DNA of 64,000 bases from Phycisphaerae bacterium (GTDB taxonomy: Bacteria; Planctomycetota; Phycisphaerae; Phycisphaerales; UBA1924): NCBI GenBank assembly GCA_022180725.1, contig BQMO01000005.1, forward strand, positions 186,001 through 250,000. Reading direction: 5' to 3'. Positions 8,312 to 16,071 of the stretch are shown piece by piece. The notes beneath the pieces were generated by a model. The model searched no databases and had not been told where the DNA came from. It saw only the letters and a list, made by a program, of their open reading frames with translations. Position 1 is the stretch's first letter; each line of letters starts with the position of its first letter. The position numbers were made by a program, and so were the translations under genes.

Positions 8312-9885
8312 GGGGCGATCGTCCGGGTTCGCATGACGCCCTCGACCAACGGGCGCAGCCGTGCGGGCAGCACGGCGACCGCTTCTTGCACGTGCGCCCG
8401 CAGGAACACCCGCGCAAGCACCGCGTACGACACGGCGAAGCACGCCCCGACCAGCACGCACCGCAGCGCCTGCGACATCGGCGCCTGCCACGACGCGGGC
8501 AGGGGCATCGCCTGCATGGGAATAGGGGCGGCGGCCAGGTGCGTGTCCAGGCTCCACGCCAGCGCCCCGCACACGAGCGAGCCGACCCACGCGGGGATCG
8601 ACGACGCCACCGACACCCGCCGCGGCACCCCGATGCGCTTCAGCACGACCAGGGCGTAGCCCAGCCCGGTGACGGCGGTTGCGCCGCCCGACCATGCGGC
8701 GATGCCCTCGGGCGTGCCGTGCAGCCACGCGCCCGTCGCCGCCGCCGCCAGCCCCGCCCCCGCCGTGCTCACCAGCCCGATCGCCCACGACCGGAACCGA
8801 CCGCGCGCCTGCTGCACGGAGAGGGGCACGGCGAGCATGACGGCGAAGGCGTAGGTCGCGCCCTGGATCAGGACGGCGAGCACGCTGTTGGACTTCTTCC
8901 CCGCGAAGAAGAGTTGTTCGAGCGCCGGGAAGGTGACGGCCAGCCCGACGGACATGGGGGCCGCCAGGAGCATGACCTGCCGCAAGGCCCGCGCCGCCGC
9001 CGCCGCCAGCCGATCCGGCTCGTTCACCAGCCGCGCCAACGCCGGGAACAGCACGGCGTTCAGGTTGCTCGACAGGAGGATGCCCACCTGCACCACGATC
9101 TGGAACGCGAAGAAGTACGCGCCGACGACCTCGGTGGGCACGAATGGCTTGACGGCCAAACTGCTCCCCCAGTTGAGCAGCGCGATGCCCAGCGATCCGA
9201 GCATGATCCAGAGCGTGCCCGCGAGCATGCCGCGCCACCGGCCCACTTCCGCCTTGCGCGCCCACGGCCCCTCGCGCACCAGCCACCACGCCATCGCCCA
9301 TTCCAGCAGCGCGCACGCGATCAGCGGGAGCACGAACGACATCGGCCCGACGCCCGCCGACGCCAAGGCCATTGCGCCCCCGAAACGCACCACGCCGCTG
9401 CTGCACTGCACCAGCCCGACGGCCTTGAACCGCAACTGCATCGCGAGGCGCGCCTGGAGTATGACCCCGGGCGTTCCCAGCGGGAGCGACGCCGCGATAA
9501 CCCAGAGCAGGGCCGCGACCTGCGGCTCGCCCGTGGCGCGCGCCACCAGCGGCCCGGCCAGGCCCAGCGCCGCCCCGCACGCGACATTGAACGCCGTCGC
9601 CAGCCAGAAGACCGGCCCGATGAGCGACTCGTACTCGGCGGGCCGCTGGATAAGCAGTTGCCGCACGCCCCCGTCGCGGAGCGTGCCCACGATCGTTGCC
9701 GCCGACATCGCCAGCCCGTAGATGCCCCACGCGTGGTCGTCGAGCAGCCGCCCGAGCACGATGGTCGCCAGCAGACTCACCCCGCGCGTGACCACCGTGT
9801 TGACGAGCATCCAGAACGACCCGCGCAGCACGGCCTGGCCGAGCGCGGGGGCTGCCTGCGATTCACCATGCGGCTTGGTCACCAT
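8308..9885 (-). CDS. Polysaccharide flippase (Wzx/MATE-like, MOP superfamily)
   Basis: The 525-residue protein has about 12-14 hydrophobic segments and the N-terminal pattern of oligosaccharide flippases (GSFWMLVNTVVTRGVSLLA near residue 24, then DDHAWGIYGLAMS). Such proteins move undecaprenyl-linked oligosaccharide repeat units across the inner membrane for O-antigen or exopolysaccharide assembly. A GGAGATC Shine-Dalgarno directly precedes the ATG. It lies between a methyltransferase and an EEP-family gene on the minus strand, in an operon that also holds a glycosyltransferase, which supports a glycan export role. No Wzy-type polymerase is seen in the window. Confidence 0.85.
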   Translation of the reverse strand: MVTKPHGESQAAPALGQAVLRGSFWMLVNTVVTRGVSLLATIVLGRLLDDHAWGIYGLAMSAATIVGTLRDGGVRQLLIQRPAEYESLIGPVFWLATAFNVACGAALGLAGPLVARATGEPQVAALLWVIAASLPLGTPGVILQARLAMQLRFKAVGLVQCSSGVVRFGGAMALASAGVGPMSFVLPLIACALLEWAMAWWLVREGPWARKAEVGRWRGMLAGTLWIMLGSLGIALLNWGSSLAVKPFVPTEVVGAYFFAFQIVVQVGILLSSNLNAVLFPALARLVNEPDRLAAAAARALRQVMLLAAPMSVGLAVTFPALEQLFFAGKKSNSVLAVLIQGATYAFAVMLAVPLSVQQARGRFRSWAIGLVSTAGAGLAAAATGAWLHGTPEGIAAWSGGATAVTGLGYALVVLKRIGVPRRVSVASSIPAWVGSLVCGALAWSLDTHLAAAPIPMQAMPLPASWQAPMSQALRCVLVGACFAVSYAVLARVFLRAHVQEAVAVLPARLRPLVEGVMRTRTIAP

Positions 9886-9918
9886 GATCTCCGGGTCGAG
9901 CCGCCCCGCGGGACGGGG

Positions 9919-10887
9919 CTACTCCTTACGCATGACATGAATCATGTGATCGGGGATATCCGTCCAGATTGGGGCATGGCGTTCGATGAACCATCGCCGA
10001 AACGTCGGGATACCAAGCCCGCCCACCCGGTTCATCGCCACGTAGCCGATGTTCTTGACCCACTGACCAAGACATCGTCCAACGGGATAGGTCTTGTGCG
10101 ACATTCGTTCGTGCGCGACGCTCTTCATTCCATGGCGCGCTGCCGCGCGTTCCATGCACGTGCGGTTGTAGAACGCGACGTGCTCGGGCAGGCTGCAATA
10201 CCAGTGCAGGCTTCCCTCCAATCGCCAACTGACCGCGTCTGTGTCGCCCGTGACGGCGAGGAATACACCGCCACGACGCAGCAGTGCCGATACCCGCCGG
10301 AACATCGACGCGGGGTCAACCAGATGCTCAAGCACGTCAAGGCTCACAACCGCGTCGAGTTCCGCGGCGCGCTGGTCAACCAGATTCTCACCTGATGGAC
10401 CGTATCGAACCAACCCGTCGATGGTCGCACCGAGAATATCAATACCCTGTTCTTTCGCGCGATGGGCCGCCGCTTCGCCCGGTTCAATACCCAGCGGTCG
10501 CCATCGTGGCCCCAGATACGCGAGAAAATCGCCGGTAAAACACCCCACATCGAGAACGCGCCCGGATGTGACGTACCGTTCGAGCGCGGCCTTGATCCGG
10601 TCGAATCGCCGGATCATCGGGTTCACGACTTCCCAGTGCTCGGCTTTCGCCGCCGCGTAGCACGCCAACAACCGATCCACGGGGATGCCTGGCCACTTGA
10701 ACATGAACGTACACGATCCGCATCGACGGAGTTCAAACGCGGCGTTTCCAAGATCAATCTCGACGCCCGCGACCCGAGCCGGCGACGGATGCAGAATCCG
10801 ACCAACGCGCACTGTCCGTGCCGCTGCGCACAGCGGACACACAGGCTCGGAACTTCCGAATGGATCGCGCGCGTCGCTCACACCCAA
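9919..10887 (-). CDS. Class I SAM-dependent methyltransferase with N-terminal zinc ribbon
   Basis: The 322-residue protein has an N-terminal zinc-ribbon-like pair of knuckles (CPLC near residue 18, CGSC near 56) followed by a Methyltransf_23-type domain. The SAM-binding motif I is GRVLDVGCFTGDFLAYL near residue 110, the acidic DVLEHL motif is near 195, and LRRGGVFLAVTGD follows near 220. Proteins of this architecture often sit in sugar-modification clusters, where they methylate nucleotide sugars or glycan chains. The start overlaps the end of the FkbM gene by 10 bp, so the two are co-transcribed. The exact acceptor cannot be told from the sequence. Confidence 0.85.
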   Translation of the reverse strand: MGVSDARDPFGSSEPVCPLCAAARTVRVGRILHPSPARVAGVEIDLGNAAFELRRCGSCTFMFKWPGIPVDRLLACYAAAKAEHWEVVNPMIRRFDRIKAALERYVTSGRVLDVGCFTGDFLAYLGPRWRPLGIEPGEAAAHRAKEQGIDILGATIDGLVRYGPSGENLVDQRAAELDAVVSLDVLEHLVDPASMFRRVSALLRRGGVFLAVTGDTDAVSWRLEGSLHWYCSLPEHVAFYNRTCMERAAARHGMKSVAHERMSHKTYPVGRCLGQWVKNIGYVAMNRVGGLGIPTFRRWFIERHAPIWTDIPDHMIHVMRKE

Positions 10888-11621
10888 CTATCCCGCCACA
10901 GGGGGCTTGTACGCCGCACAAAGAAGAAGTCCCAATGCGACATCGCGTCGTCCGCGGGCCGCCGGAGCAACCCCATCACGTCGTACCACTCAAAGCCGCG
11001 CGCCCGCATGAACTCCAGCACGTCCATCGCCACCGGCTGCGCGGGCGAGAGGTGATACACGTTCACTTCGAGCAGCGCCGCCTCGGCCGACGCCATCGCC
11101 CGTTCACCCCCCGACAGCACCTCCAACTCAAACCCCTGCACGTCGAGTTTCAGAAACTCCGGCGGCGGGATCTCTCCCGACGCGATCAACTCGTCCAGTA
11201 CCCGCATCTCGCTCTTCGTCTTGACGCCCTTGGCCGAATCATCCAACAAACTCGTCTGGGTATCGTTGTCGAAATACTCCACCACCTTGCGCTCCTTGCC
11301 CAGGAAGCACTGGTGATAGTCAAAGGTCGGGATGTCGCGCTTCGTCGCCTCCAGGTGCGGCTTCTCGCGGGCGTTGGGTTCAAAGCCGACAATCTTCGCG
11401 TTCGGCCAGATGCCGTGCGCCATCCGCGACCACTCCCCCGTCGCCGCCCCGATGTCGTAGATTACTTTGGGCTGAAAGCCCAGCGACGCCACGTGCCGCA
11501 ACCGCACCGGCATGTCCAGGTGACGCAGCGACGGGATGAACGGCCTGGCCGCGTTGCGCAGGCCCACCCGCAGCCCCATCGGCAGAACGCTGTTGAGCAC
11601 CTTGTGCAGCCGCCGTCCCAT
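10878..11621 (-). CDS. FkbM family methyltransferase
   Basis: The 247-residue protein matches the FkbM family of O-methyltransferases, which often modify sugars in surface glycans. Seen are VIYDIGAATGEWS near residue 54 (SAM-binding motif I), IVGFEPNA near 75, the conserved PEFLKLDVQGFELEVLSG segment near 165-180 and a C-terminal EVNVYHLSP. A GGGAGA Shine-Dalgarno is about 14 bases before the ATG. The gene is second in the minus-strand glycan operon, downstream of a glycosyltransferase and upstream of a second methyltransferase. The substrate is inferred from context only. Confidence 0.88.
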   Translation of the reverse strand: MGRRLHKVLNSVLPMGLRVGLRNAARPFIPSLRHLDMPVRLRHVASLGFQPKVIYDIGAATGEWSRMAHGIWPNAKIVGFEPNAREKPHLEATKRDIPTFDYHQCFLGKERKVVEYFDNDTQTSLLDDSAKGVKTKSEMRVLDELIASGEIPPPEFLKLDVQGFELEVLSGGERAMASAEAALLEVNVYHLSPAQPVAMDVLEFMRARGFEWYDVMGLLRRPADDAMSHWDFFFVRRTSPLWRDSWV

Positions 11622-11686
11622 GCTCTGTTCGTCTCCCGATCTGCCCAGAGGCTAGCCCGCCTTTATACACTCGCGCGCCGACACTG

Positions 11687-12961
11687 CTATCGGCCCGAAT
11701 CGGGCCGGGCGCTTGGCCCGACCGGCTCGGCCGCCTCCTCGACCCACGACCACTCGCGCAAGCCCTGCACGGGCGGAAGGTTGAGCCGCTCACGCAGCCG
11801 CTTCGCGAAGCACGCCCCGAAGTTGTCCGGGCGGTGAAACTCCACAAACCGTCGGCCACCTTCGGTCAGCCGGAACGCCCCGGCCTGATCCATCGCCGTA
11901 CGCACCGCCGAAGCGAACACCCCGGGATTCATCACGTCCGTGACCCATCCCAGCCCGAACCGCCGAATCGTGTCGCCCACCCACCCGCAGTCGCTGCCCA
12001 GGCTGGGCCGGGCCTGCCCGGCCGCGTGAATCACGATCGACGAACTCCCGCTGTGACCCGCGTCGGGCGGGTACGGCGTACACACCACGTCCATCGCCGA
12101 CACGCCCAGGCACAGCTCCTCGTCGCTGATGTACCTCGCCAGCGAAATGATCCGCCCCGCGGCGACCGCCCCGGCCGCCTCCCCCGCCAGCATGTCACGA
12201 ATCTGCGGCTCCTGCTTGCCCGCCAGCAGCAGCCGATCGTTCGTGCCCAGGCTCGCGTCCAGAAACGCCCGGATCAGCCGGTCGATGCCCTTGCGCCGGT
12301 CCTGAAACCCGACACACCCGATATAGCGCCCGTCCTCGGGGATGCCCAAGCGGCGCCGGGCCTCGAGGCGCGTGGGCGCGTCGAACGGCTCGACCGGGTC
12401 GGGGATAAGCCTCACGCGCCGGGCCAGCCCCGGGGCGCGCCGCCGCATGGCCCGTACCACGATCGGGTCCATGTGGTGTATGGTGCTGAACGGCGCCGCC
12501 GCGGTGAGCGCCAGCCACGCCTTTGTCCGCAGCGCCGCCCGCAGCCCCCCGCCCTCCTGGTACGCGAACAGCCCGCGCATCATCAACCCTTCGACCTCAA
12601 CCCCGCGCGGCACGGAAAAACGTCCCGTCACCCGCATCATCCCCGCCGTCTGGATCGTCCCATCGGCGTAGGGCATCAGCACGTGATCGGCCCCGAGGTC
12701 GTTGACAACCCGCCGCAGATGCTCGGCCATGCGCTTCACGTTCGCCTTCACCGGCGCCTTCTCGTCAAACTCCATGCTCGATTCGACGTCGCACAGGTGC
12801 TCGACGCCTTGGACCTGCGCGGCGTACTCCTGGCTCTCGCGCCCCTGCCGGCTGGTTACGAACGTCACCTTCGCCCCCAGCCCCGCCAGCACGGGGAGCA
12901 GCCGCTTCACGTGCGTGTAGCGGTGCCCGCTGCTGTTGGGTTCGTAGAGGGCGACGTGCAT
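11687..12961 (-). CDS. Glycosyltransferase, GT-B fold (GT4-like)
   Basis: The 424-residue protein looks like a GT-B glycosyltransferase. It begins MHVALYEPNSSGHRYTHVKR, typical of a first Rossmann strand and glycine loop, and the second domain contains YIGCVGFQDRRKGIDRLIRAF near residue 230 and a nucleotide-sugar region DVVCTPYPPDAGHSGSSS near 310. The canonical acidic EX7E motif is not clear; the segment has Asp and Ser instead, so the sugar donor cannot be given. It is the first gene of the glycan operon. A TATTCT hexamer 7 nt before the ATG, with no Shine-Dalgarno, suggests a leaderless transcript. Confidence 0.75.
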   Translation of the reverse strand: MHVALYEPNSSGHRYTHVKRLLPVLAGLGAKVTFVTSRQGRESQEYAAQVQGVEHLCDVESSMEFDEKAPVKANVKRMAEHLRRVVNDLGADHVLMPYADGTIQTAGMMRVTGRFSVPRGVEVEGLMMRGLFAYQEGGGLRAALRTKAWLALTAAAPFSTIHHMDPIVVRAMRRRAPGLARRVRLIPDPVEPFDAPTRLEARRRLGIPEDGRYIGCVGFQDRRKGIDRLIRAFLDASLGTNDRLLLAGKQEPQIRDMLAGEAAGAVAAGRIISLARYISDEELCLGVSAMDVVCTPYPPDAGHSGSSSIVIHAAGQARPSLGSDCGWVGDTIRRFGLGWVTDVMNPGVFASAVRTAMDQAGAFRLTEGGRRFVEFHRPDNFGACFAKRLRERLNLPPVQGLREWSWVEEAAEPVGPSARPDSGR

Positions 12962-12968
12962 GGGAAGG

Positions 12969-12974
12969 AGAATA
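12969..12974 (-). promoter_or_regulatory. -10-like TATTCT, 7 nt before glycosyltransferase start
   Basis: TATTCT on the minus strand lies 7 nt from ATG 12961. No convincing -35 is present 16-18 bp further upstream. The spacing would place the transcription start on or next to the A of the ATG. Confidence 0.4.
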
Positions 12975-12996
12975 TCGGGCGTTTCCGGGCCGGGGT

Positions 12997-14364
12997 TCAG
13001 GCCCCGGGCATCACCAACGCTCGTGCAAACCGGCCCGCCTCGGCCAGGCGGGCTTCGTCCACCCCCGTCTCATATCCGGCCTCGTGCACCACCCGCACCA
13101 GCGTCTCGGTCGCGATGTTCCCCGGGGCGCGCCGCTCGGCCGTCCCCGCGTACGGGCACCCGCCCAGCCCGCCCGCCGCCCCGTCAAACGACCGCACGCC
13201 CAACGCCAGTGCCTCGCGCACGCACGAGGCCGCCCGCCCGAACGTGTCGTGCAGGTGCAGGGTCATCGGCCCGCCGCCCCGCACGCCCAACGCCGCGTCG
13301 TACGCCCGAAGTAGTTCGCGGATCGTCTCGGGCGTGCCCGCGCCGATCGTGTCGCCCAGGTCGATTTCGTCCACGCCCAGCGCGATCAGATCGCGGCACA
13401 CGCCCACCACCGCCCCGGGGGCGATCGGCCCCTCGAACGGGCACGCCACCACGCACGACACGTACCCCCGCACCGGCAGGCCTGCCGCGTGCGCCTGCGC
13501 GATCACGGGTGTGAACCGCTCGAGGGTCTGCGCGATGGTTGCGTTCGTATTGCGTTTCGTGAACGTCTCCGATGCCGCCGTGAACACCGCCACCTTGCCG
13601 ATCACGTTCCACCCCGCGGCCCGGTTCGCGTCGAGCACGCCGCCCAACCCGCGTTCGTTGGGCACGAGGGCGGAAAACACGCACCCCCTCCCCGAGGGAG
13701 GGGGCAGGGGGGTGGGCGAACGGCGGCTCGTGGGCACGAGTTTTCGCATGGCCTCGTGAATCGCCTCGGCTACGGCTGCCGGGCTTGTGATGACCGCGTC
13801 GTCCGAAAACCGCAGCGTCGTCACACCCTGCGCCTTCACCCACGCATCTCGCACCGCATCTTGGCTATGCGCCGGTTCGCCCGCGTGTGTTTGGCCATCG
13901 AGTTCGACCGCGAGCAGGTATTCGTGACAGAAGAAGTCCAGGATATACGGGCCGAAGGGGTGCTGGCGACGGAACTTCGCGCCGATCAACGGCCTGTTCC
14001 GAAGAATCGCCCACAGCGCCTTCTCGGGACCTGTCGCGGACTTGCGGAGTGCCCGTGCACGCGCCATCGTGATTGGCTGTCGGGGCGGGGGCGTCCACCG
14101 TGCAAATGGGCCTTTGCCTCGTCCTCCCACCCCCCATCCCCCTCCCTCTGGGAGGGGGGGACGGAGCAACGCGCACAGGTCGCGCGCGTCGCCCAGTTGC
14201 GGCACCCACGCAGCGCTCACGAAACTCGTCACCTCGACCTCGTCCACCCCGCACGCCGCAAGAAGCCTCACCAGTTCGGCCTTGTCGCGCGTGGGGACAT
14301 GCCGGGCCTCGTTCTGAAGCCCATCGCGCGGCGCCACGTCGGTGATGCGGACCCGCTCGCTCAT
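12997..14364 (-). CDS. Hydroxymethylglutaryl-CoA lyase-like protein interrupted in frame by a DUF559 endonuclease cassette
   Basis: The HMG-CoA lyase parts are complete. RITDVAPRDGLQNEAR at the N-terminus, EVTSFVSAAWVPQL near residue 42, HLHDTFGRA with the metal His pair, and GGLGGCPYAGTAE with the catalytic Cys are all present. The family cleaves HMG-CoA to acetoacetate and acetyl-CoA, or does related aldol cleavages. Normal length is about 300 residues, whereas this frame has 455. The extra 155 or so residues lie between DLCALLR and VFSALVPNERGL and form a DUF559-type endonuclease domain flanked by inverted repeats (13684-14160). No stop or frameshift occurs at either junction. ATG 14364 was chosen for the conserved N-terminus; a TACGAT hexamer sits 6 nt upstream. 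Whether the fused protein is active is unknown. It follows the pxpBCA genes by four bases. Confidence 0.85.
   Translation of the reverse strand: MSERVRITDVAPRDGLQNEARHVPTRDKAELVRLLAACGVDEVEVTSFVSAAWVPQLGDARDLCALLRPPLPEGGGWGVGGRGKGPFARWTPPPRQPITMARARALRKSATGPEKALWAILRNRPLIGAKFRRQHPFGPYILDFFCHEYLLAVELDGQTHAGEPAHSQDAVRDAWVKAQGVTTLRFSDDAVITSPAAVAEAIHEAMRKLVPTSRRSPTPLPPPSGRGCVFSALVPNERGLGGVLDANRAAGWNVIGKVAVFTAASETFTKRNTNATIAQTLERFTPVIAQAHAAGLPVRGYVSCVVACPFEGPIAPGAVVGVCRDLIALGVDEIDLGDTIGAGTPETIRELLRAYDAALGVRGGGPMTLHLHDTFGRAASCVREALALGVRSFDGAAGGLGGCPYAGTAERRAPGNIATETLVRVVHEAGYETGVDEARLAEAGRFARALVMPGA
13684..13722. repeat. Terminal inverted repeat of the DUF559 cassette (distal end)
   Basis: This 39-bp C/G-only-rich end has an internal palindrome around CGAGGG and ends in GGGTGGGCGAACG. 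Its complement matches 14120-14158 at 34 of 39 positions. On the coding strand it is read as residues near TPLPPPSGRGC. Confidence 0.8.
14120..14158. repeat. Terminal inverted repeat of the DUF559 cassette (proximal end)
   Basis: This is the inverse copy of 13684-13722. It is read on the coding strand as residues near PPLPEGGGWGVGGRGK. Two extra Gs follow at 14159-14160 before the lyase sequence resumes. Confidence 0.8.
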
Positions 14365-14368
14365 GACG

Positions 14369-15124
14369 TCATCGTAACCGGGGCGGGGCGAGCGCCACGC
14401 CCGCCGATTCCAGCCGCGCACGCACTCGCCGGGTGATCTCCACCGCGTCGGGCGTGTCGGCGTGCACGCAGATCGTCTCGGCCCGCACGGGCACGGCCAC
14501 GCCACCCCGCGCCATCACCCCGCGCCCCAGCGCGATCGACAGGGCCTGGGCCGCCGCCGCGTCCGCGTCGAGCAACGCGTCGGCCTCGCCCCGGGGCGCC
14601 AACCCGCCGCCTGGCAGGTACCGCCGATCCGCGAACGCCTCGAGAAGCACGCGCAGACCCCGCGACGCCGCCCACTCCGCCGCGGGCGCGCCCCACGGCA
14701 GCACTACCTTCGCCCCGGGCGTCGCCTCGCCCATCGCGGCGAAGAGCGCCCCCGCCACGTCGGGGCGATGCGCCGCCGCGTGATACAGCGCCCCGTGCGG
14801 CTTGATGTGCGCCACGGCCGCGCCCGCCTCGGCGGCCAGTTCGGCGAACCGCGCCAGTTGCGCCCGCAGCGCCGCCGTCAGTGTTGCGCAGGGCATCTCC
14901 ATCGTCATTCGCCCGAACCCGGCCCGATCCGGGTACGACGGGTGCGCCCCCGCCGCCCGGCCCAGCCGAACCGCGAGCGCGAGCATTCGCCGCATCGACG
15001 CGTCGTCCCCCGCGTGCCCGCCGCACGCGATGTTCAGCGACGTCACCAGCCCCGCGAGCGTCTCGTCGCGCGAGGACGCCGCGGGGTCTTCGCCCAGGTC
15101 GCAGTTCAGATCGATCGTCGTCAC
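14369..15124 (-). CDS. pxpA: 5-oxoprolinase subunit A (LamB/YcsF family)
   Basis: PxpA works with PxpB and PxpC in ATP-dependent hydrolysis of 5-oxoproline (pyroglutamate) to glutamate. The 251-residue protein has the family start TTIDLNCDLGED, the SLNIACGGHAGD motif near residue 30, GAHPSYPDRAGFGRM near 60 and HIKPHGALYHAAA near 100, including the conserved His and Asp residues. The start is GTG 15124, overlapping the pxpC stop by four bases (GTGA). Order on the minus strand is pxpB, pxpC, pxpA, as one coupled operon. Confidence 0.93.
   Translation of the reverse strand: MTTIDLNCDLGEDPAASSRDETLAGLVTSLNIACGGHAGDDASMRRMLALAVRLGRAAGAHPSYPDRAGFGRMTMEMPCATLTAALRAQLARFAELAAEAGAAVAHIKPHGALYHAAAHRPDVAGALFAAMGEATPGAKVVLPWGAPAAEWAASRGLRVLLEAFADRRYLPGGGLAPRGEADALLDADAAAAQALSIALGRGVMARGGVAVPVRAETICVHADTPDAVEITRRVRARLESAGVALAPPRLR
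14371..14376 (-). promoter_or_regulatory. -10-like TACGAT, 6 nt before the HMG-CoA lyase-like gene
   Basis: TACGAT lies inside the end of pxpA, exactly 6 nt from ATG 14364. It could start a leaderless transcript of the last gene of the cluster; alternatively the gene is only read through from pxpA. Confidence 0.3.
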
Positions 15125-16071
15125 GGCGCCTCCGCAACGCGCGGGATCATCGCGTCGAGTTCATCCTCGCCCTGCCTCAGCCGTCGCCACGCTTCGTCAA
15201 CCGTCACACGCTCGAACCGCACGCGTGACCCCGCGCGGCGTTGCCCCAGCGCCGGCAGGCTCGCCTGAATCACGCACGCCGCCAGCGGATACCCGCCGGT
15301 CACCGGCGCATCGGGCCCGAGGATAATCGCCGTGCCGTTCGGCGTCACCTCGACCCCGCCGTGCATCACGCCTTCGGATTGCGCCAGCCCTTGCCCGCGC
15401 GGGGCCGGCCCGTCCAGTCGGATTCCCGCTCTGTTGAAATACCGCGACACCGTGAACTCTCGTTGAAACAGCACGTCCGCCCCTTCGACCTCGTGCGGGC
15501 CGATGGTGGCCGCGAGCGAGTCGGAAAAAATGCGACCCGCGATCCGCGTGACACGCTCGTGGTCGAGATAGTCGGTTGGCCCGCCCGTCGGCCTGCCCAC
15601 AGGCAGCATGTCGCCAACGCGGAGCGTCCGCCCGAGCACCCCCTCAAGCCCCGCCCCGGGCAAGGCGCCGCGCCCGCCCAGCACCGCCGGCACGTCCACG
15701 CCCCCCGCGACGGCCAGGTACGCCCGCGCATACTCGTGCAACCCGCGCAGGCGAAGAACCTCGCCCGGGAGCAGTCTTTCCACGGTCCATGGCATCACGC
15801 CGCGCGGCCCCATCCGCGACTGGATCGTCGCGAAGCCGGGGGCCCCGGCCAGCGCAAAGGTCACGGGCGCATCGACCTCGAAGGCCCCGCCCACCAGCGT
15901 CATCTCGACCCCCGCCGCCCCGTCCGGGTTGCCCACCAGCCGATTCGCCACACGCAGCGAGAGCGTGTCGGCCGCGCCGCCCACGGGCACGCCCTCGCCG
16001 GCACGTCCGGGCCGCCCCAGGTCCTGCACGGTCGCGTACTGCCCTGGATCGACCACGCGCAGGCACGTCAT
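15121..16071 (-). CDS. pxpC: 5-oxoprolinase subunit C (biotin-dependent carboxylase-like)
   Basis: The 316-residue protein belongs to the KipA/PxpC family (second half of the allophanate-hydrolase-like pair). It begins LRVVDPGQYATVQDLGRPG and continues with GVPVGGAADTLSLRVANRLVGN, both family hallmarks; further on are GYARAYLAVAGG-like (HEYARAYLAVAGGVDVP) and the C-terminal GPDAPVTGGYPLAACV. ATG 16071 overlaps the pxpB stop (ATGA). It forms a complex with PxpB and PxpA in 5-oxoproline breakdown. Confidence 0.92.
   Translation of the reverse strand: MTCLRVVDPGQYATVQDLGRPGRAGEGVPVGGAADTLSLRVANRLVGNPDGAAGVEMTLVGGAFEVDAPVTFALAGAPGFATIQSRMGPRGVMPWTVERLLPGEVLRLRGLHEYARAYLAVAGGVDVPAVLGGRGALPGAGLEGVLGRTLRVGDMLPVGRPTGGPTDYLDHERVTRIAGRIFSDSLAATIGPHEVEGADVLFQREFTVSRYFNRAGIRLDGPAPRGQGLAQSEGVMHGGVEVTPNGTAIILGPDAPVTGGYPLAACVIQASLPALGQRRAGSRVRFERVTVDEAWRRLRQGEDELDAMIPRVAEAP

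Larger units (their letters stand above)
13684..14160 (-). mobile_element. Candidate DUF559-endonuclease cassette with terminal inverted repeats, inserted in frame in an HMG-CoA lyase gene
   Basis: The 477-bp cassette is bounded by 39-bp imperfect inverted repeats (13684-13722 and 14120-14158, 34 of 39 positions matching by hand alignment). Each repeat contains its own palindrome of CCCTCCC/GGGAGGG type followed by a G-rich arm with GGGTGGG. The cargo, read on the minus strand, is a DUF559-like domain from an internal ATG at 14067: GPEKALWAILRNR, KFRRQHPFGPYILDFFC, AVELDGQTH and GVTTLRF. These are the conserved steps of this endonuclease-like family, including the Asp of ILDF and the Glu-x-Asp of VELDG. 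No transposase is present. DUF559 genes next to G-rich REP-like repeats occur in many genomes; in-frame residence inside an enzyme is the unusual part. Activity and mobility are inferred. Confidence 0.75.

Noticed and set aside
7172..9730. An 852-codon minus frame that would fuse the EEP-family protein to upstream sequence
   Set aside because: The upstream part is an alternative frame of the flippase gene; the ATGA overlap at 8308-8311 gives a normal start.
13659..13740. Two copies of GGGCACGAG near the distal cassette end as target duplication
   Set aside because: One lies in the lyase part (coding LVPN) and the other inside the insert (coding LVPT), so they do not flank the element.
12997..14364. 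The DUF559 insert as an intein
   Set aside because: No Cys/Ser at the N-terminal splice point, no His-Asn at the C-terminal one, no block B histidine; the insert is bounded by DNA inverted repeats instead.
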